Source: Bacteroidota bacterium (lineage in GTDB: Bacteria; Bacteroidota; Bacteroidia; Bacteroidales; WCHB1-69). Taken from it: a DNA stretch of 64,000 bases. This document shows, in pieces, positions 38,782 through 48,185 of this stretch (its first letter is position 1; each line of letters starts with the position of its first letter). The position numbers and the translations under genes were made by a program. The notes beneath the pieces were generated by a model. The model was not told the origin of the DNA. It saw only the letters and a list, made by a program, of their open reading frames with translations, and made no database searches. The DNA is taken from positions 23,028 through 87,027 of the forward strand of contig JAGDMF010000006.1 in the NCBI GenBank assembly GCA_017860455.1, written 5' to 3'.

Positions 38782-40071
38782 ATGATGAATTTTGTAGAAG
38801 AACTGAAATGGCGTGGCATGCTCCACGATGTGATGCCCGGAACAGAAGAACAATTGGCTAAAGAGATTACGGCTGCTTATGTTGGAATCGATCCTACAGC
38901 AGATTCCTTACATATTGGCCATTTGGTTAGTGTGATGATGTTATATCATTTTCAAAGATGTGGACATAAACCGATCGCTTTGTTAGGAGGCGCTACCGGT
39001 ATGATTGGGGATCCTTCCGGAAAATCACAGGAAAGAAATCTCTTAGATCTAGAAACTTTAAGACATAATCAACATTGTATACAACAACAACTATCCAAAT
39101 TTCTCAATTTTGAAGACGATGCTCCCAATAGCGCTTTATTAGTTAACAACTATGATTGGATGCATCAATTTTCGTTTTTAGATTTCATCAGAGATATCGG
39201 AAAACACATCACAGTTAATTACATGATGGCTAAAGATTCTGTTAAAAAGAGATTATCCGGAGAAGGAGAAGGAATGTCTTTTACAGAATTCACGTATCAA
39301 TTGGTACAAGGATATGATTTTCTTTATTTGTATCAACATCATCATTGTAAATTGCAAATGGGAGGTTCTGACCAATGGGGAAATATTACAACCGGAACAG
39401 AACTAATTCGCAGAAAAGCAAGTGGTGATGCGTTTGCATTAACTTGTCCCTTAATTACAAAAGCGGATGGTGGAAAATTCGGAAAAACTGAAAAAGGGAA
39501 TATCTGGTTAGATCCAGAAAAAACATCTCCTTACGCTTTTTATCAATTCTGGCTTAATTGTTCCGATGTTGACAGTAAGAAATATATTCGTATCTTTACC
39601 CTCTTAAATAAAGAGGAGATCGAAACATTGGAAAAAGAACATGATGAAGCACCTCACTTGAGGATTTTACAAAAAGCATTAGCTAAAGAATTGACTATCA
39701 GAGTACATTCTTTGGAAGATTACAACCAAGCTTTGAATGCTTCTGAGATTCTTTTTGGCAAAGGCACTTCTGAGACTTTGGCTTCCCTAGATGAGGCCAC
39801 TTTTTACTCAGTTTTTGAAGGTGTTCCTCAATTTAATGTTATGAAAGATGAACTTATGAACCCTATATCTATTGTAGATTTCTTGACAGACAAAGCAGCA
39901 GTATTTCCATCCAAAGGGGAAATTCGCCGCACGTTAAAAGAGAATGCGTTATCTATCAATAAAGAAAAAGTAGATGAAAACTATCAGATTACTACCCATG
40001 CTTTAATTAACAACAAATATATTCTGGTTCAAAAGGGCAAGAAAAACTATTTTATTATTAATATTAAATAA
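38782..40071 (+). CDS. tyrS: Tyrosyl-tRNA synthetase
   Basis: 429 residues, class I synthetase charging tRNA-Tyr. HIGH is at residues 44-47 ([11 protein letters not shown]) and the KMSKS-equivalent [13 protein letters not shown] near 230, as in the TyrRS-1 group. The tyrosine pocket segment [12 protein letters not shown] and GGSDQWGNI are present, and a C-terminal S4-like RNA-binding domain closes the protein. The ATG one codon later is an equally good start. Confidence 0.97.
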   Translation: MMNFVEELKWRGMLHDVMPGTEEQLAKEITAAYVGIDPTADSLHIGHLVSVMMLYHFQRCGHKPIALLGGATGMIGDPSGKSQERNLLDLETLRHNQHCIQQQLSKFLNFEDDAPNSALLVNNYDWMHQFSFLDFIRDIGKHITVNYMMAKDSVKKRLSGEGEGMSFTEFTYQLVQGYDFLYLYQHHHCKLQMGGSDQWGNITTGTELIRRKASGDAFALTCPLITKADGGKFGKTEKGNIWLDPEKTSPYAFYQFWLNCSDVDSKKYIRIFTLLNKEEIETLEKEHDEAPHLRILQKALAKELTIRVHSLEDYNQALNASEILFGKGTSETLASLDEATFYSVFEGVPQFNVMKDELMNPISIVDFLTDKAAVFPSKGEIRRTLKENALSINKEKVDENYQITTHALINNKYILVQKGKKNYFIINIK

Positions 40072-40077
40072 TTGTAT

Positions 40078-40536
40078 ATGAGCTGGTTGGTCATTGTTTT
40101 TTTAATTGTATTAGGCATTTTTGCCTTAGTATTAGAACTTTTTGCATTACCCGGTGCTGTAGTAGGAATAGCCGGATCGATCTTTATCATTATTGGAATT
40201 GTGCTATCTTATGTAAAGTTTGGGCCTTTAGCAGGTAACCTTACATTGTTGGGAACTGTAGTGCTTATCGTTGTAGCTGTTGTTTTATTTTTACGATCCA
40301 AAACCTGGCGTAAAATGACATTAACTACTCAAATAGACAGTAAAGTAAATATTCAACCTGAGCATTTGCATGAAGGGATGGAGGGTGTAACCCTTTCCCG
40401 ATTAGCTCCAAGTGGAAAAGCAATTTTTGGTGATGATGTTGTAGAAGTGTTTTCTACACTCGATTTTATTGATCCCAATCAACCGATCATTATTTATAAA
40501 ATAGAAGGAAGTAAAATTATTGTTAAACTTAAATAA
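40078..40536 (+). CDS. NfeD-like membrane protein
   Basis: 152 residues from the ATG at 40078 (an in-frame TTG two codons earlier has no support). Two or three N-terminal transmembrane segments are followed by a C-terminal OB-fold NfeD domain ([27 protein letters not shown]). NfeD proteins pair with flotillin-like proteins in membrane microdomains, and floA follows after only 7 bases, which supports the call. Confidence 0.88.
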   Translation: MSWLVIVFLIVLGIFALVLELFALPGAVVGIAGSIFIIIGIVLSYVKFGPLAGNLTLLGTVVLIVVAVVLFLRSKTWRKMTLTTQIDSKVNIQPEHLHEGMEGVTLSRLAPSGKAIFGDDVVEVFSTLDFIDPNQPIIIYKIEGSKIIVKLK

Positions 40537-40543
40537 ATTTTTT

Positions 40544-41527
40544 ATGGATCCAATTTCAATTTTAATTGTTGTAGGAATTATTTTCCTACTTATTTTGTTC
40601 TTGTGGATTGTTCCCCTTGGACTATGGTTCAATGCTTTGTTAAATGGTGTTAGAATCTCATTACTTCAGTTGATTTTAATGCGTTGGAGAAAAGTTCCAC
40701 CCAGCATTATTGTTAATTCACTAATTACTGCAACTAAGGCAGGTATTCCATTAAACAGAGACCAGTTAGAAGCGCACTATCTTGCCGGTGGACGTGTAAT
40801 TCCTGTTGTAAATGCTTTAATTTCTGCAGACAAAGCCAATATTCCCCTTGATTTCAAAGCTGCAACAGCGATTGACTTAGCGGGTAGAAATATTTTGGAA
40901 GCTATCCAAACATCTGTTATTCCGAAAGTTATTGACACTCCTCCAGTATCAGCAGTTGCTAAAGATGGGATTCAATTAACAGCAAAAGCGCGTATAACAG
41001 TAAGAACCAATATCAAACAATTAGTGGGTGGTGCCGGTGAAGAAACGATAGTTGCCCGTGTTGGTGAAGGGATTGTATCTGCAATTGGTTCTGCAATGAC
41101 CCATAAAGTGGTGCTTGAAAACCCAGACTCTATTTCAAAATTGGTACTTTCCAAAGGGTTAGACTCCGGAACAGCATTTGAGATTCTTTCCATCGATATC
41201 GCTGATGTTGACGTTGGTAAAAATATCGGAGCATTATTACAAATGGACCAAGCCAATGCGGATAAAAACATTGCACAGGCAAAAGCTGAAGAGAGAAGAG
41301 CTATGGCTGTAGCTACAGAACAAGAGATGAAAGCTAAAGCTCAGGAAGCTCGTGCAAAAGTTATTTTAGCTGAAGCTGAAGTACCATTAGCATTAGCAGA
41401 AGCATTCAGAAATGGTACTTTTGGTGTTCTTGATTATTACAAATTAGAAAACATCAAAGCTGATACCCAAATGCGTGATGCGATAGCAAAACCAAAATCA
41501 GGTAAATCCAATAATGAAATATCGTAA
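40544..41527 (+). CDS. floA: Flotillin-like protein FloA
   Basis: 327 residues. An N-terminal membrane hairpin ([24 protein letters not shown]) is followed by the SPFH-like domain ([21 protein letters not shown]..., [21 protein letters not shown]) and an Ala/Glu-rich coiled coil ([17 protein letters not shown]). FloA scaffolds functional membrane microdomains. The ATG at 40544 is used; upstream codons overlap nfeD. Same operon as nfeD. Confidence 0.94.
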   Translation: MDPISILIVVGIIFLLILFLWIVPLGLWFNALLNGVRISLLQLILMRWRKVPPSIIVNSLITATKAGIPLNRDQLEAHYLAGGRVIPVVNALISADKANIPLDFKAATAIDLAGRNILEAIQTSVIPKVIDTPPVSAVAKDGIQLTAKARITVRTNIKQLVGGAGEETIVARVGEGIVSAIGSAMTHKVVLENPDSISKLVLSKGLDSGTAFEILSIDIADVDVGKNIGALLQMDQANADKNIAQAKAEERRAMAVATEQEMKAKAQEARAKVILAEAEVPLALAEAFRNGTFGVLDYYKLENIKADTQMRDAIAKPKSGKSNNEIS

Positions 41528-41546
41528 ACTAAAATAACTAATCAAA

Positions 41547-42167
41547 ATGAAAAAAATTAATTTATTATTTTTCATTTTCTGCTTCCTCATTTCTCTAAAC
41601 GCTCAAGATATCCAACTCCTCCCTCCCGATACAACCGGTGGGATGCCTTTGATGGAGGCACTTTCTAAAAGGGAAACCAATAGAAATTTTTCTCAAAAAG
41701 AGATATCAAACCAACAGCTGTCCAATTTACTTTGGGCAGCTTTTGGTATCAATAGAACTAATGGAAAAAGAACCGCCCCATCAGCAAGAAATGCTCAGGA
41801 GATTGATGTTTACGTTTTTATGAAAACAGGTACCTATTTGTACCTTGCAGCAGAAAATAAATTAAAACAGGTTTATAATCAGGATATCAGAGAACAACTT
41901 CCAAAACAGGAAGGATTCAAAGATACACCTTTACTGATTTTATTGGTAGCCAATTATGATAAAATGGATCGGTTTGATGATGCCGCTAAAGAGTTTTACG
42001 GATCGATAGATGCGGGATATATTAGTCAAAATATTTATCTGTATTGCACCTCTGAAAATTTAACAACTTGTGCCATCGGGATGATCGAAAGAGATCAAAT
42101 CAAAGAACTACTAAAACTAAACGGAAAACCAATAATTGCACATTCAATTGGGATCAAAGAGGATTAA
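41547..42167 (+). CDS. Exported nitroreductase-family protein
   Basis: 206 residues. Signal peptide ending SLNAQ, then a nitroreductase/SagB-type flavin fold: TNRNFSQKEISNQQLSNLLWAAFGINR and APSARNAQEIDVYVF (FMN-binding Arg/Ser region), GYISQNIYLYC, and a C-terminal HSIGIKE. An FMN-dependent oxidoreductase outside the cytoplasm is typical for a Bacteroidota subgroup. Substrate unknown. Confidence 0.85.
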   Translation: MKKINLLFFIFCFLISLNAQDIQLLPPDTTGGMPLMEALSKRETNRNFSQKEISNQQLSNLLWAAFGINRTNGKRTAPSARNAQEIDVYVFMKTGTYLYLAAENKLKQVYNQDIREQLPKQEGFKDTPLLILLVANYDKMDRFDDAAKEFYGSIDAGYISQNIYLYCTSENLTTCAIGMIERDQIKELLKLNGKPIIAHSIGIKED

Positions 42168-42184
42168 AATTGAAAATTTTTGTT

Positions 42185-42192
42185 TATTTTTG
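42185..42192 (+). promoter_or_regulatory. Bacteroidota -7 promoter box for the YebC gene
   Basis: TATTTTTG followed by CAGTCTAAA, 29 bases before the ATG. The CAGTCTAAA start region also follows the DUF2851 promoter at 45172. Confidence 0.6.
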
Positions 42193-42220
42193 CAGTCTAA
42201 ACCAATTATAAATAATCAAT

Positions 42221-42931
42221 ATGGGAAGAGCTTTTGAATTTAGAAAAGAAAGAAAATTTAAACGCTGGGGAAACATGGCAAAAGTGTTTACCAGACTAGG
42301 AAGAGAAATTACAATGGCTGCTAAAGCAGGGGGTGCAGATCCTGCAACAAATTCTAAATTAAGACTATTAATTCAGAATGCACGCTCTGAAAACATGCCA
42401 AAAGATAATGTAGAAAGAGCGATTAAACGCGCATTTGAAAAAGATACTTCCGAATATAAAGAGGTTGTTTTTGAAGGATATGCCCCTCATGGTATTGCTG
42501 TCTTAATAGAAGCTGCAACAGATAACAATCAAAGAACTGTTGCCAATATCAGAAGTTATTTTAATAAATTCAATGGCTCTCTAGGAACACATGGTATGCT
42601 GGATTTTATTTTCGATAGAAAATGCCGCTTTACCATTACAAAAAAAGAGGGACTTGATTTGGAAGAGTTCGAATTTGAATTGATCGACTTTAATGTTGAA
42701 GAAGTTTTTGAAGAAGAAGGTAAAATCCTAATCTATGCTGAATTTCAAAATTTTGGCCCTATTCAAAAATTTTTAGAAGAAAATAATTATGAAATTTTAG
42801 AGTTTAAGTTTGAAAGAATCCCTAATGATATTAAAGAGGTGACTGAGGAGCAACGTATCGAGATTGAAAAATTATTAGAGAGAATCGAAGAGGATGATGA
42901 TGTGACCCAAGTTTTTACTAATATGGCCTAA
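42221..42931 (+). CDS. YebC/PmpR family regulatory protein
   Basis: 236 residues, standard for the TACO1/YebC family, described as DNA-binding regulators and as factors aiding translation of proline stretches. Signatures: MGRAFEFRKERKFKRWGNMAK, ARSENMPKDNVERAIKRA, FEGYAPHGIAVLIEAATDNNQRT and FNKFNGSLG. No signal peptide. Its own promoter precedes it and the pRiA4b-like gene follows 25 bases later. Confidence 0.93.
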   Translation: MGRAFEFRKERKFKRWGNMAKVFTRLGREITMAAKAGGADPATNSKLRLLIQNARSENMPKDNVERAIKRAFEKDTSEYKEVVFEGYAPHGIAVLIEAATDNNQRTVANIRSYFNKFNGSLGTHGMLDFIFDRKCRFTITKKEGLDLEEFEFELIDFNVEEVFEEEGKILIYAEFQNFGPIQKFLEENNYEILEFKFERIPNDIKEVTEEQRIEIEKLLERIEEDDDVTQVFTNMA

Positions 42932-42956
42932 TTATTAACCTTTAAATTGACAAACC

Positions 42957-43556
42957 ATGTACTACTACAAATTTAGAGTTTACTACGATGCTGTTGAGGA
43001 TTTTGTCAGAGATATCGAAATCCTTTCTACAGACAATTTTGAATCTTTCCATAACATCTTGTACAAAAGTATCGGATTAAGTGGAAATGAGCTATCCTCT
43101 TTTGCAATCTGTGATGCCAAATGGAACACAAAACAAGAGATTACTCTTGTTGATATGTGCGATGATCAGGAAACTGAAATCCCTGAATATGACGATGTGG
43201 ATGACCATGTTACCCAATCTAATGTTCCCAAATTTGTAATGAAAGATGCTCTTTTAAAAGATTTTATGACTGATCCACATCAGCAAATAATCTATGAATA
43301 CAACTTTCTGAATCCTCAGGTTTTTTATATTGAATTGCTTAAAACACTTCCTGTTGATCCTACAGTATCCTATCCCAGATGTACTAACAGTGTAAAGGAA
43401 CTTCCTAAAGAAGCACAAGCTATCAATCTAAGTGATGAAGATTCCAATTTTATTCCTGAAGATTCTTATGATGAAGAGGACTTAGATGCGTTCAATGACG
43501 ATTTTAATGATGATTTCTCCGATTTTGAAGAATTTGATACTCCCAAAGAGTACTGA
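42957..43556 (+). CDS. Plasmid pRiA4b ORF-3-like family protein
   Basis: 199 residues with the pRiA4b ORF-3 (IS1096 TnpR-like) fold: YKFRVYYDAVEDFVRDIEILSTDNFESFHNIL and FAICDAKWN. The C-terminal ~40 residues are very acidic (DEEDLDAFNDDFNDDFSDFEEF). The function of this common domain is unknown. Its 3' end overlaps the start of miaA by up to 50 bases in another frame, suggesting translational coupling. Confidence 0.78.
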   Translation: MYYYKFRVYYDAVEDFVRDIEILSTDNFESFHNILYKSIGLSGNELSSFAICDAKWNTKQEITLVDMCDDQETEIPEYDDVDDHVTQSNVPKFVMKDALLKDFMTDPHQQIIYEYNFLNPQVFYIELLKTLPVDPTVSYPRCTNSVKELPKEAQAINLSDEDSNFIPEDSYDEEDLDAFNDDFNDDFSDFEEFDTPKEY

Positions 43557-44418
43557 TAAACCGATACTTCTGGTAATAACAGGACCCACAGCAGTCGGAA
43601 AAACTGCCCTGACTGTTGATCTGGCGATCCAATTAAATACAAGCATCATATCTGCCGATTCCCGACAATTTTATAAAGAGTTGAGAATCGGCACTGCTTT
43701 TCCTACCGATAAGGAACTTAAAGGAGTACCTCATCACTTTTTAGGACATCTTTCCATAAACGACTATTACAGTGTATCCAAATTTGAACAGGATGTTCTC
43801 AACCTGCTCCCTACCCTTTTTCAACAAAATAATATCGTAATACTAACCGGTGGTAGTGGTCTTTACATTGATGCCGTATGTAAAGGGATTGATGATCTTC
43901 CTGATCCGGATCCCAAAATTCGAGCTTATGTCATGGACCTATTTGATAAAGAGGGCATTGAAGGTCTTAGAAATCAGATTAAAAAATTGGATCCCGATTT
44001 TTACGAACAAGCGGATATTGCCAACCATAAAAGGATCATGCGAGCTCTTGAAGTTACTATTCAAATGGGGGAACCTTACTCAAGATTTCTAACCAATTCC
44101 AATAAATCCAGATCTTTTGAAATCATTAAATATTGTTTGAACAGACCCAGAGAGATCCTTTTTAACCGGATTAACCAAAGAGTGGATCAGATGGTGGAAA
44201 ACGGACTTCTTGATGAAGTAAAATCATTGCTCCCATACAAAAATTTAAATGCCTTAAATACTGTTGGGTACAAAGAGCTTTTTGATTATTTAGACGGAAA
44301 ACTGACTTATGATCAAGCTATAGAAGATATAAAAACCCACACCCGTCGCTACGCGAAAAGGCAACTCACTTGGTTTAAAAGAGATGGGGAGTATCAATAT
44401 ATAGATTTAGAAGATTAA
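43507..44418 (+). CDS. miaA: tRNA dimethylallyltransferase
   Basis: About 303 residues; adds the isopentenyl group to A37 of tRNAs reading UNN codons. P-loop GPTAVGKTAL, DSRQFYKEL (substrate Asp-Ser-Arg), GGSGLYIDAV and KRIMRALEVT are all present. The start is uncertain: the frame is open from 43486, but ATGs at 43507 or 43510 keep the overlap with the previous gene to 50 bases or less. A TTG at 43534 would also give a normal N-terminus. Confidence 0.94.
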   Translation: MMISPILKNLILPKSTDKPILLVITGPTAVGKTALTVDLAIQLNTSIISADSRQFYKELRIGTAFPTDKELKGVPHHFLGHLSINDYYSVSKFEQDVLNLLPTLFQQNNIVILTGGSGLYIDAVCKGIDDLPDPDPKIRAYVMDLFDKEGIEGLRNQIKKLDPDFYEQADIANHKRIMRALEVTIQMGEPYSRFLTNSNKSRSFEIIKYCLNRPREILFNRINQRVDQMVENGLLDEVKSLLPYKNLNALNTVGYKELFDYLDGKLTYDQAIEDIKTHTRRYAKRQLTWFKRDGEYQYIDLED

Positions 44419-44419
44419 T

Positions 44420-45136
44420 ATGAACTGGTTATCAAGAACGGAACTTTTATTAGGTAAAGAAAACCTGTTAAAATTACAATCTAAACATGTATTGGTGGTT
44501 GGGCTCGGTGGTGTTGGTGCATATACAGCTGAACAACTATGTCGTGCCGGAATTGGAAAAATGACCATTGTTGATGCTGATGAAGTAGATGAGACCAACA
44601 TCAATAGACAATTGATCGCTTTAAATTCCACTAAAGGGCTACCCAAATCCGAATTAGTAGCACAAAGATTAAAAGATATCAATCCTGATATCCAATTAAA
44701 TGTGATTCAAGAGTTTATTCGTGATGAAAGAACCTACCAGCTGTTAAACTCTGCCCAATTTGATTATGTTTGTGATTGTATTGACTCCCTCTCTCCTAAA
44801 GTTTTTCTAATTTTTCAAACTTTAGAACATCAATACCCTTTGATCTCTGCCATGGGAGCAGGGGGAAAAATGGATCCCTCATTGGTTCAGGTAGTTGATA
44901 TAAAGAAAACATACCAATGTAAACTCGCATTTACCGTTCGTAAAAGATTACACCATTTAGGTATTAGAAGCGGTTTTAAAGCTGTTTTTTCTCCTGAATT
45001 AGTACCCGATCACGCCGTAGTTATAGACAGCAACCCTGCTATTAATAAACTTTCTGTTGTTGGCACTATATCCTATATGCCTGCCATTTTCGGCTGTTTT
45101 ATGGCCTCTGAAGTGATCCGGGATTTAATCAAATAA
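44420..45136 (+). CDS. tcdA: tRNA threonylcarbamoyladenosine dehydratase
   Basis: 238 residues, E1-like (ThiF/HesA) ATP-dependent enzyme that cyclises t6A37 in tRNA. The nucleotide-binding loop GLGGVG is at residues 28-33, with NINRQ and DCIDSLSPKV following. No ThiS-type partner is adjacent. It begins one base after miaA, so two tRNA A37-modification genes are tightly coupled here. Confidence 0.9.
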   Translation: MNWLSRTELLLGKENLLKLQSKHVLVVGLGGVGAYTAEQLCRAGIGKMTIVDADEVDETNINRQLIALNSTKGLPKSELVAQRLKDINPDIQLNVIQEFIRDERTYQLLNSAQFDYVCDCIDSLSPKVFLIFQTLEHQYPLISAMGAGGKMDPSLVQVVDIKKTYQCKLAFTVRKRLHHLGIRSGFKAVFSPELVPDHAVVIDSNPAINKLSVVGTISYMPAIFGCFMASEVIRDLIK

Positions 45137-45171
45137 TTTTTTTAAATTTGTTTTTTGACAAAAAAAAATTG

Positions 45172-45179
45172 TATATTCG
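45172..45179 (+). promoter_or_regulatory. Near-consensus promoter for the DUF2851 gene
   Basis: TATATTCG (one mismatch in TTTG) with TTTG at 45147-45150, 21 bases upstream; 20 bases before the ATG. Confidence 0.5.
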
Positions 45180-45199
45180 CAGTCTAAAAATTTACTGCG

Positions 45200-46498
45200 A
45201 TGAACTCAGAATATCTGCTCCATTACATCTGGAAACACTCCATTTTCAGCACTTTCAATTTTAAAACCACTGACGGACAAGAGGTTTCAATCATTCAACC
45301 AGGCTTTGCACATCAGGATGCCGGTCCCGATTTCAAACAAGCGATCATTAAAATCAATCAGATTCTTTGGGCCGGAGATGTTGAGATTCACATCAAAACA
45401 TCGGATTGGTACAAACACAATCATCATTTGGATGAAAAATACAATAGTGTAATTTTGCATGTCGTGTATGATGATGATTTACCCAATGTTAAAGAAGCTA
45501 CTGATAAATTTCCGGTTTTAGAATTAAAAAATTACATCTCCTCAACCATTCTGGACAATTACGAAAAGATTCACCAATCCACTCATCCATTACCGTGCGC
45601 ACCTTACATCCAACAAAAAGAAACAGAAAACAGCAGCTATCTGCAGTTGCAGTTTGCTGCCCTTTATTCTAAAATGTTGGCAGAACGACTGGAGTACAAA
45701 CAATCTCAAATCAACAAGATTTATACCGAATGTGCAGGAGATTGGGATGAAACCATTTTTCGAATGTTAGCAATCAACTTTGGATTTCACACTAATCAGA
45801 GTGCTTTTGAGATGATGTCTAAGAGTTTACCTTATAAAGTACTGAGATCTCACTCTAACAATCATTTACAAGTGTATGCTTTGCTTTTTGGGCAATCGGG
45901 GATGTTAGAGGAGCAGATTGAGGATTCCTATTATGAGCTACTGCAAAATGAGTATCAATATTTAAAGAAAAAATACAAATTAACACCTATCCATGTTAAA
46001 AACTGGAATCTGTTGAGAATGCGGCCCCAAAATTTTCCATGTATTAGAATAGCCCAATTAAGTGAAATCGTTCATCATTATCCACAATTATTCAGCCGGA
46101 TCGAAAATCAGACAGAATTAGCGCAGTTTGAGCATATTTTTCTTACACAACCGGATCCATACTGGAGCACCCATTTTCAATTTGGGAAACCCTCTAAAAA
46201 ACATGGCACTTTAATTGGAAAACCCACTTTTGAGTTACTCATGATCAATACCATCATCCCGGTATTGTACACTTTCGGAATTTTTTCCGGACGAATAGAA
46301 CTACAAGACAGAGCGATAGACTTGTATTCTACTTTAGAACCGGAAAACAACCACCTCATCACCCGATACAGGGAGTGTCGTTTTCCGGTAAAATCTGCAT
46401 TTGACACCCAATCTATCATTCATGTAGCCAAAAACTACTGTAGCCTCAAAAAGTGTCTGGATTGTCCATTAGGACAGAAGATCATTTCCGGAGGTTAG
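45200..46498 (+). CDS. DUF2851 family protein
   Basis: 432 residues of a Bacteroidota-typical family of unknown function. Recognisable parts are MNSEYLLHYIWKHSIF, PGFAHQDAGPDFKQAIIKI, WAGDVEIHIKTSDWYKHNH and a C-terminal cysteine group (CSLKKCLDCPLGQ) that may bind metal. No signal peptide. A 9-base tandem array begins right after its stop codon. Confidence 0.85.
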   Translation: MNSEYLLHYIWKHSIFSTFNFKTTDGQEVSIIQPGFAHQDAGPDFKQAIIKINQILWAGDVEIHIKTSDWYKHNHHLDEKYNSVILHVVYDDDLPNVKEATDKFPVLELKNYISSTILDNYEKIHQSTHPLPCAPYIQQKETENSSYLQLQFAALYSKMLAERLEYKQSQINKIYTECAGDWDETIFRMLAINFGFHTNQSAFEMMSKSLPYKVLRSHSNNHLQVYALLFGQSGMLEEQIEDSYYELLQNEYQYLKKKYKLTPIHVKNWNLLRMRPQNFPCIRIAQLSEIVHHYPQLFSRIENQTELAQFEHIFLTQPDPYWSTHFQFGKPSKKHGTLIGKPTFELLMINTIIPVLYTFGIFSGRIELQDRAIDLYSTLEPENNHLITRYRECRFPVKSAFDTQSIIHVAKNYCSLKKCLDCPLGQKIISGG

Positions 46499-46499
46499 T

Positions 46500-46549
46500 T
46501 CGGAATGCTCAGAATGCTCGAAGTGCTCGGAATGCTCGGAATGCTCGAT
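46500..46549 (+). repeat. Short nonamer array (ATGCTCGGA type)
   Basis: About five or six units of the same motif and orientation as 21358-21537, filling the space between the DUF2851 stop and the radical-SAM relic. Confidence 0.8.
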
Positions 46550-46551
46550 GA

Positions 46552-46704
46552 TTATTTTGCAATACACTCTTTACAGGTTTTGGCTAGTGTTGAGTCGGCG
46601 TTTCCTGTTACAATATATGTTCTGGATTCTTGAAAAACAGAGTTGTTCCAGATGTTTTCTATGTTTTCATCTGATAGGTTTCCGTAAGCAATTTTTTCGG
46701 ATTC
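46552..46704 (-). pseudogene. Relic of a radical-SAM/SPASM protein C-terminus, in frame after radA
   Basis: Fifty sense codons and a TAA stop, beginning with the codon immediately after the radA TAG and in the same frame. The translation contains YGNLSDENIENIWNNSVF and TCKECIAK, which fits the GN-...-IWN-...-C-x-x-C pattern at the end of SPASM domains in peptide-modifying radical-SAM enzymes. RadA proteins have no such tail, so this looks like the surviving 3' end of a deleted gene. A read-through extension of RadA is possible but less likely. Confidence 0.55.
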
Positions 46705-48072
46705 CTATTCAAAGAGTTGTCTCATCATCTCTTCAATTTTTCCAACAGGACACAATTTGATTTTTATTTTCTTAGGATCGAGTCCTTTCATGTTGTATTT
46801 AGAGAAAAAAATCCGGTTAAATCCCAATTTTTCAGCTTCACTGATCCGTTGTTCAATTCTGGAAACGGGTCTAACTTCACCACTTAGTCCCATCTCTCCG
46901 GCAAAGCAGGTTTTGGAGTCAACTGCAATATCAACAGCAGAAGATAGAATGGAAGCCATAATGGATAAATTGATCGCTGGATCTTCGATATGGAAGCCAC
47001 CTGCCATATTGAGAAACACATCTTTAGCTCCCAGTTTAAACCCACACCGTTTCTCCAGAACAGCCAAAAGCATATTCATTCTCCTCAAATCAAATCCGGT
47101 AGCAGAGCGTTGTGGAGTTCCGTAAACGGCACTACTTACCAATGCCTGCGTTTCGATCATCATGGGTCTATTCCCTTCCATAATCGCAGCGATCGTGTTT
47201 CCACTGAAGTTTTCATCTCTGGAAGCGATCAAAATTTCGGAAGGATTGGTGATCTCTCTAAGTCCATTGGAGTGCATTTCGAAAATGCCCAATTCCGAAG
47301 TGGATCCAAATCGGTTTTTAATACACCGAACAATCCGGTATCCATAGTGCTGATCCCCTTCAAATTGTAAAACAGTATCTACAATATGCTCCAGAATTTT
47401 AGGCCCTGCAATAGTGCCATCTTTGGTAATATGTCCAATTAGAACAACGGGGAAGCCCCCTGTTTTACACAAATGTTGAAACTCAGCGGCACACTCTTTA
47501 ATTTGGGAAATGGAACCGGAAGCCGAGTCAATCAACCCGCTTTGCATTGTTTGTATGGAGTCCACAATAACCAATTTGGGTTGCAATTGTTCGATATGCT
47601 TAAAAATCTCCTGGGTATTTGTTTCTGTAAGGATGTAGCACTCTTTGTTGATGGAGCTGCTGATTCTTTCAGCTCTCATTTTGAGTTGCGAATCACTCTC
47701 TTCTCCTGAAATATAGAGTACCGGAAAATCTTGTAATGATAGTGCTGTTTGTAATAGAAGCGTTGATTTACCAATTCCTGGTTCACCGCCAAGTAAAATC
47801 AATGATCCCGGAACGATTCCGCCACCCAATACATGATCAAATTCAGAATAAGTAGTTGATATTCTAACTGTTTGTTCTAATGAAATTTCATTAATTTTTT
47901 TAGGTATGGGTTTATTAAACTGAGGGGATGACTTCCCTTTTTGTTTATCTTCCCGATGAACAACCTCCTCTTCATAACTATTCCATGATCCACAAGCGGG
48001 ACACTTCCCCAGCCACGTTGCCGATTGATTTCCGCAATTTTTACAATAAAAGAAACTCGTTGATTTAGCCAT
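46705..48072 (-). CDS. radA: DNA repair protein RadA
   Basis: 455 residues; a RecA-like ATPase that helps branch migration in recombinational repair. N-terminal zinc finger Cys10, Cys13, Cys24, Cys27; Walker A GGEPGIGKST at 95-104; the RadA-specific KNRFGS motif; and a C-terminal Lon-like domain. The ATG at 48072 gives the family start MAKSTSFFYC and fits the promoter at 48098; 13 extra upstream codons are not supported. The TAG stop is followed in frame by a SPASM-like relic. Confidence 0.95.
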   Translation of the reverse strand: MAKSTSFFYCKNCGNQSATWLGKCPACGSWNSYEEEVVHREDKQKGKSSPQFNKPIPKKINEISLEQTVRISTTYSEFDHVLGGGIVPGSLILLGGEPGIGKSTLLLQTALSLQDFPVLYISGEESDSQLKMRAERISSSINKECYILTETNTQEIFKHIEQLQPKLVIVDSIQTMQSGLIDSASGSISQIKECAAEFQHLCKTGGFPVVLIGHITKDGTIAGPKILEHIVDTVLQFEGDQHYGYRIVRCIKNRFGSTSELGIFEMHSNGLREITNPSEILIASRDENFSGNTIAAIMEGNRPMMIETQALVSSAVYGTPQRSATGFDLRRMNMLLAVLEKRCGFKLGAKDVFLNMAGGFHIEDPAINLSIMASILSSAVDIAVDSKTCFAGEMGLSGEVRPVSRIEQRISEAEKLGFNRIFFSKYNMKGLDPKKIKIKLCPVGKIEEMMRQLFE

Positions 48073-48097
48073 ATTTAGTACATTTGGTTTGAGTGAG

Positions 48098-48105
48098 CAA
48101 ATATA
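48098..48105 (-). promoter_or_regulatory. Bacteroidota -7 promoter box for radA
   Basis: Minus strand TATATTTG followed by C, 25 bases before the radA ATG. Confidence 0.6.
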
Positions 48106-48151
48106 CATCAATTTTTAATTTTTTATTTGTTTTTTATGTTGAAAAATCGTG

Positions 48152-48159
48152 TATTTTTG
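48152..48159 (+). promoter_or_regulatory. Bacteroidota promoter for the UDP-sugar dehydrogenase
   Basis: TATTTTTG followed by CG, with TTTG at 48126-48129 upstream; 27 bases before the ATG. Confidence 0.6.
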
Positions 48160-48185
48160 CGTAGAAATTTTATAATATTAATTAT

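Noticed and set aside
46705..46707. Selenocysteine or pyrrolysine recoding at the radA stop
   Set aside because: The codon is TAG, so not selenocysteine; there is no evidence of pyrrolysine genes, and other genes here use TAG as an ordinary stop.
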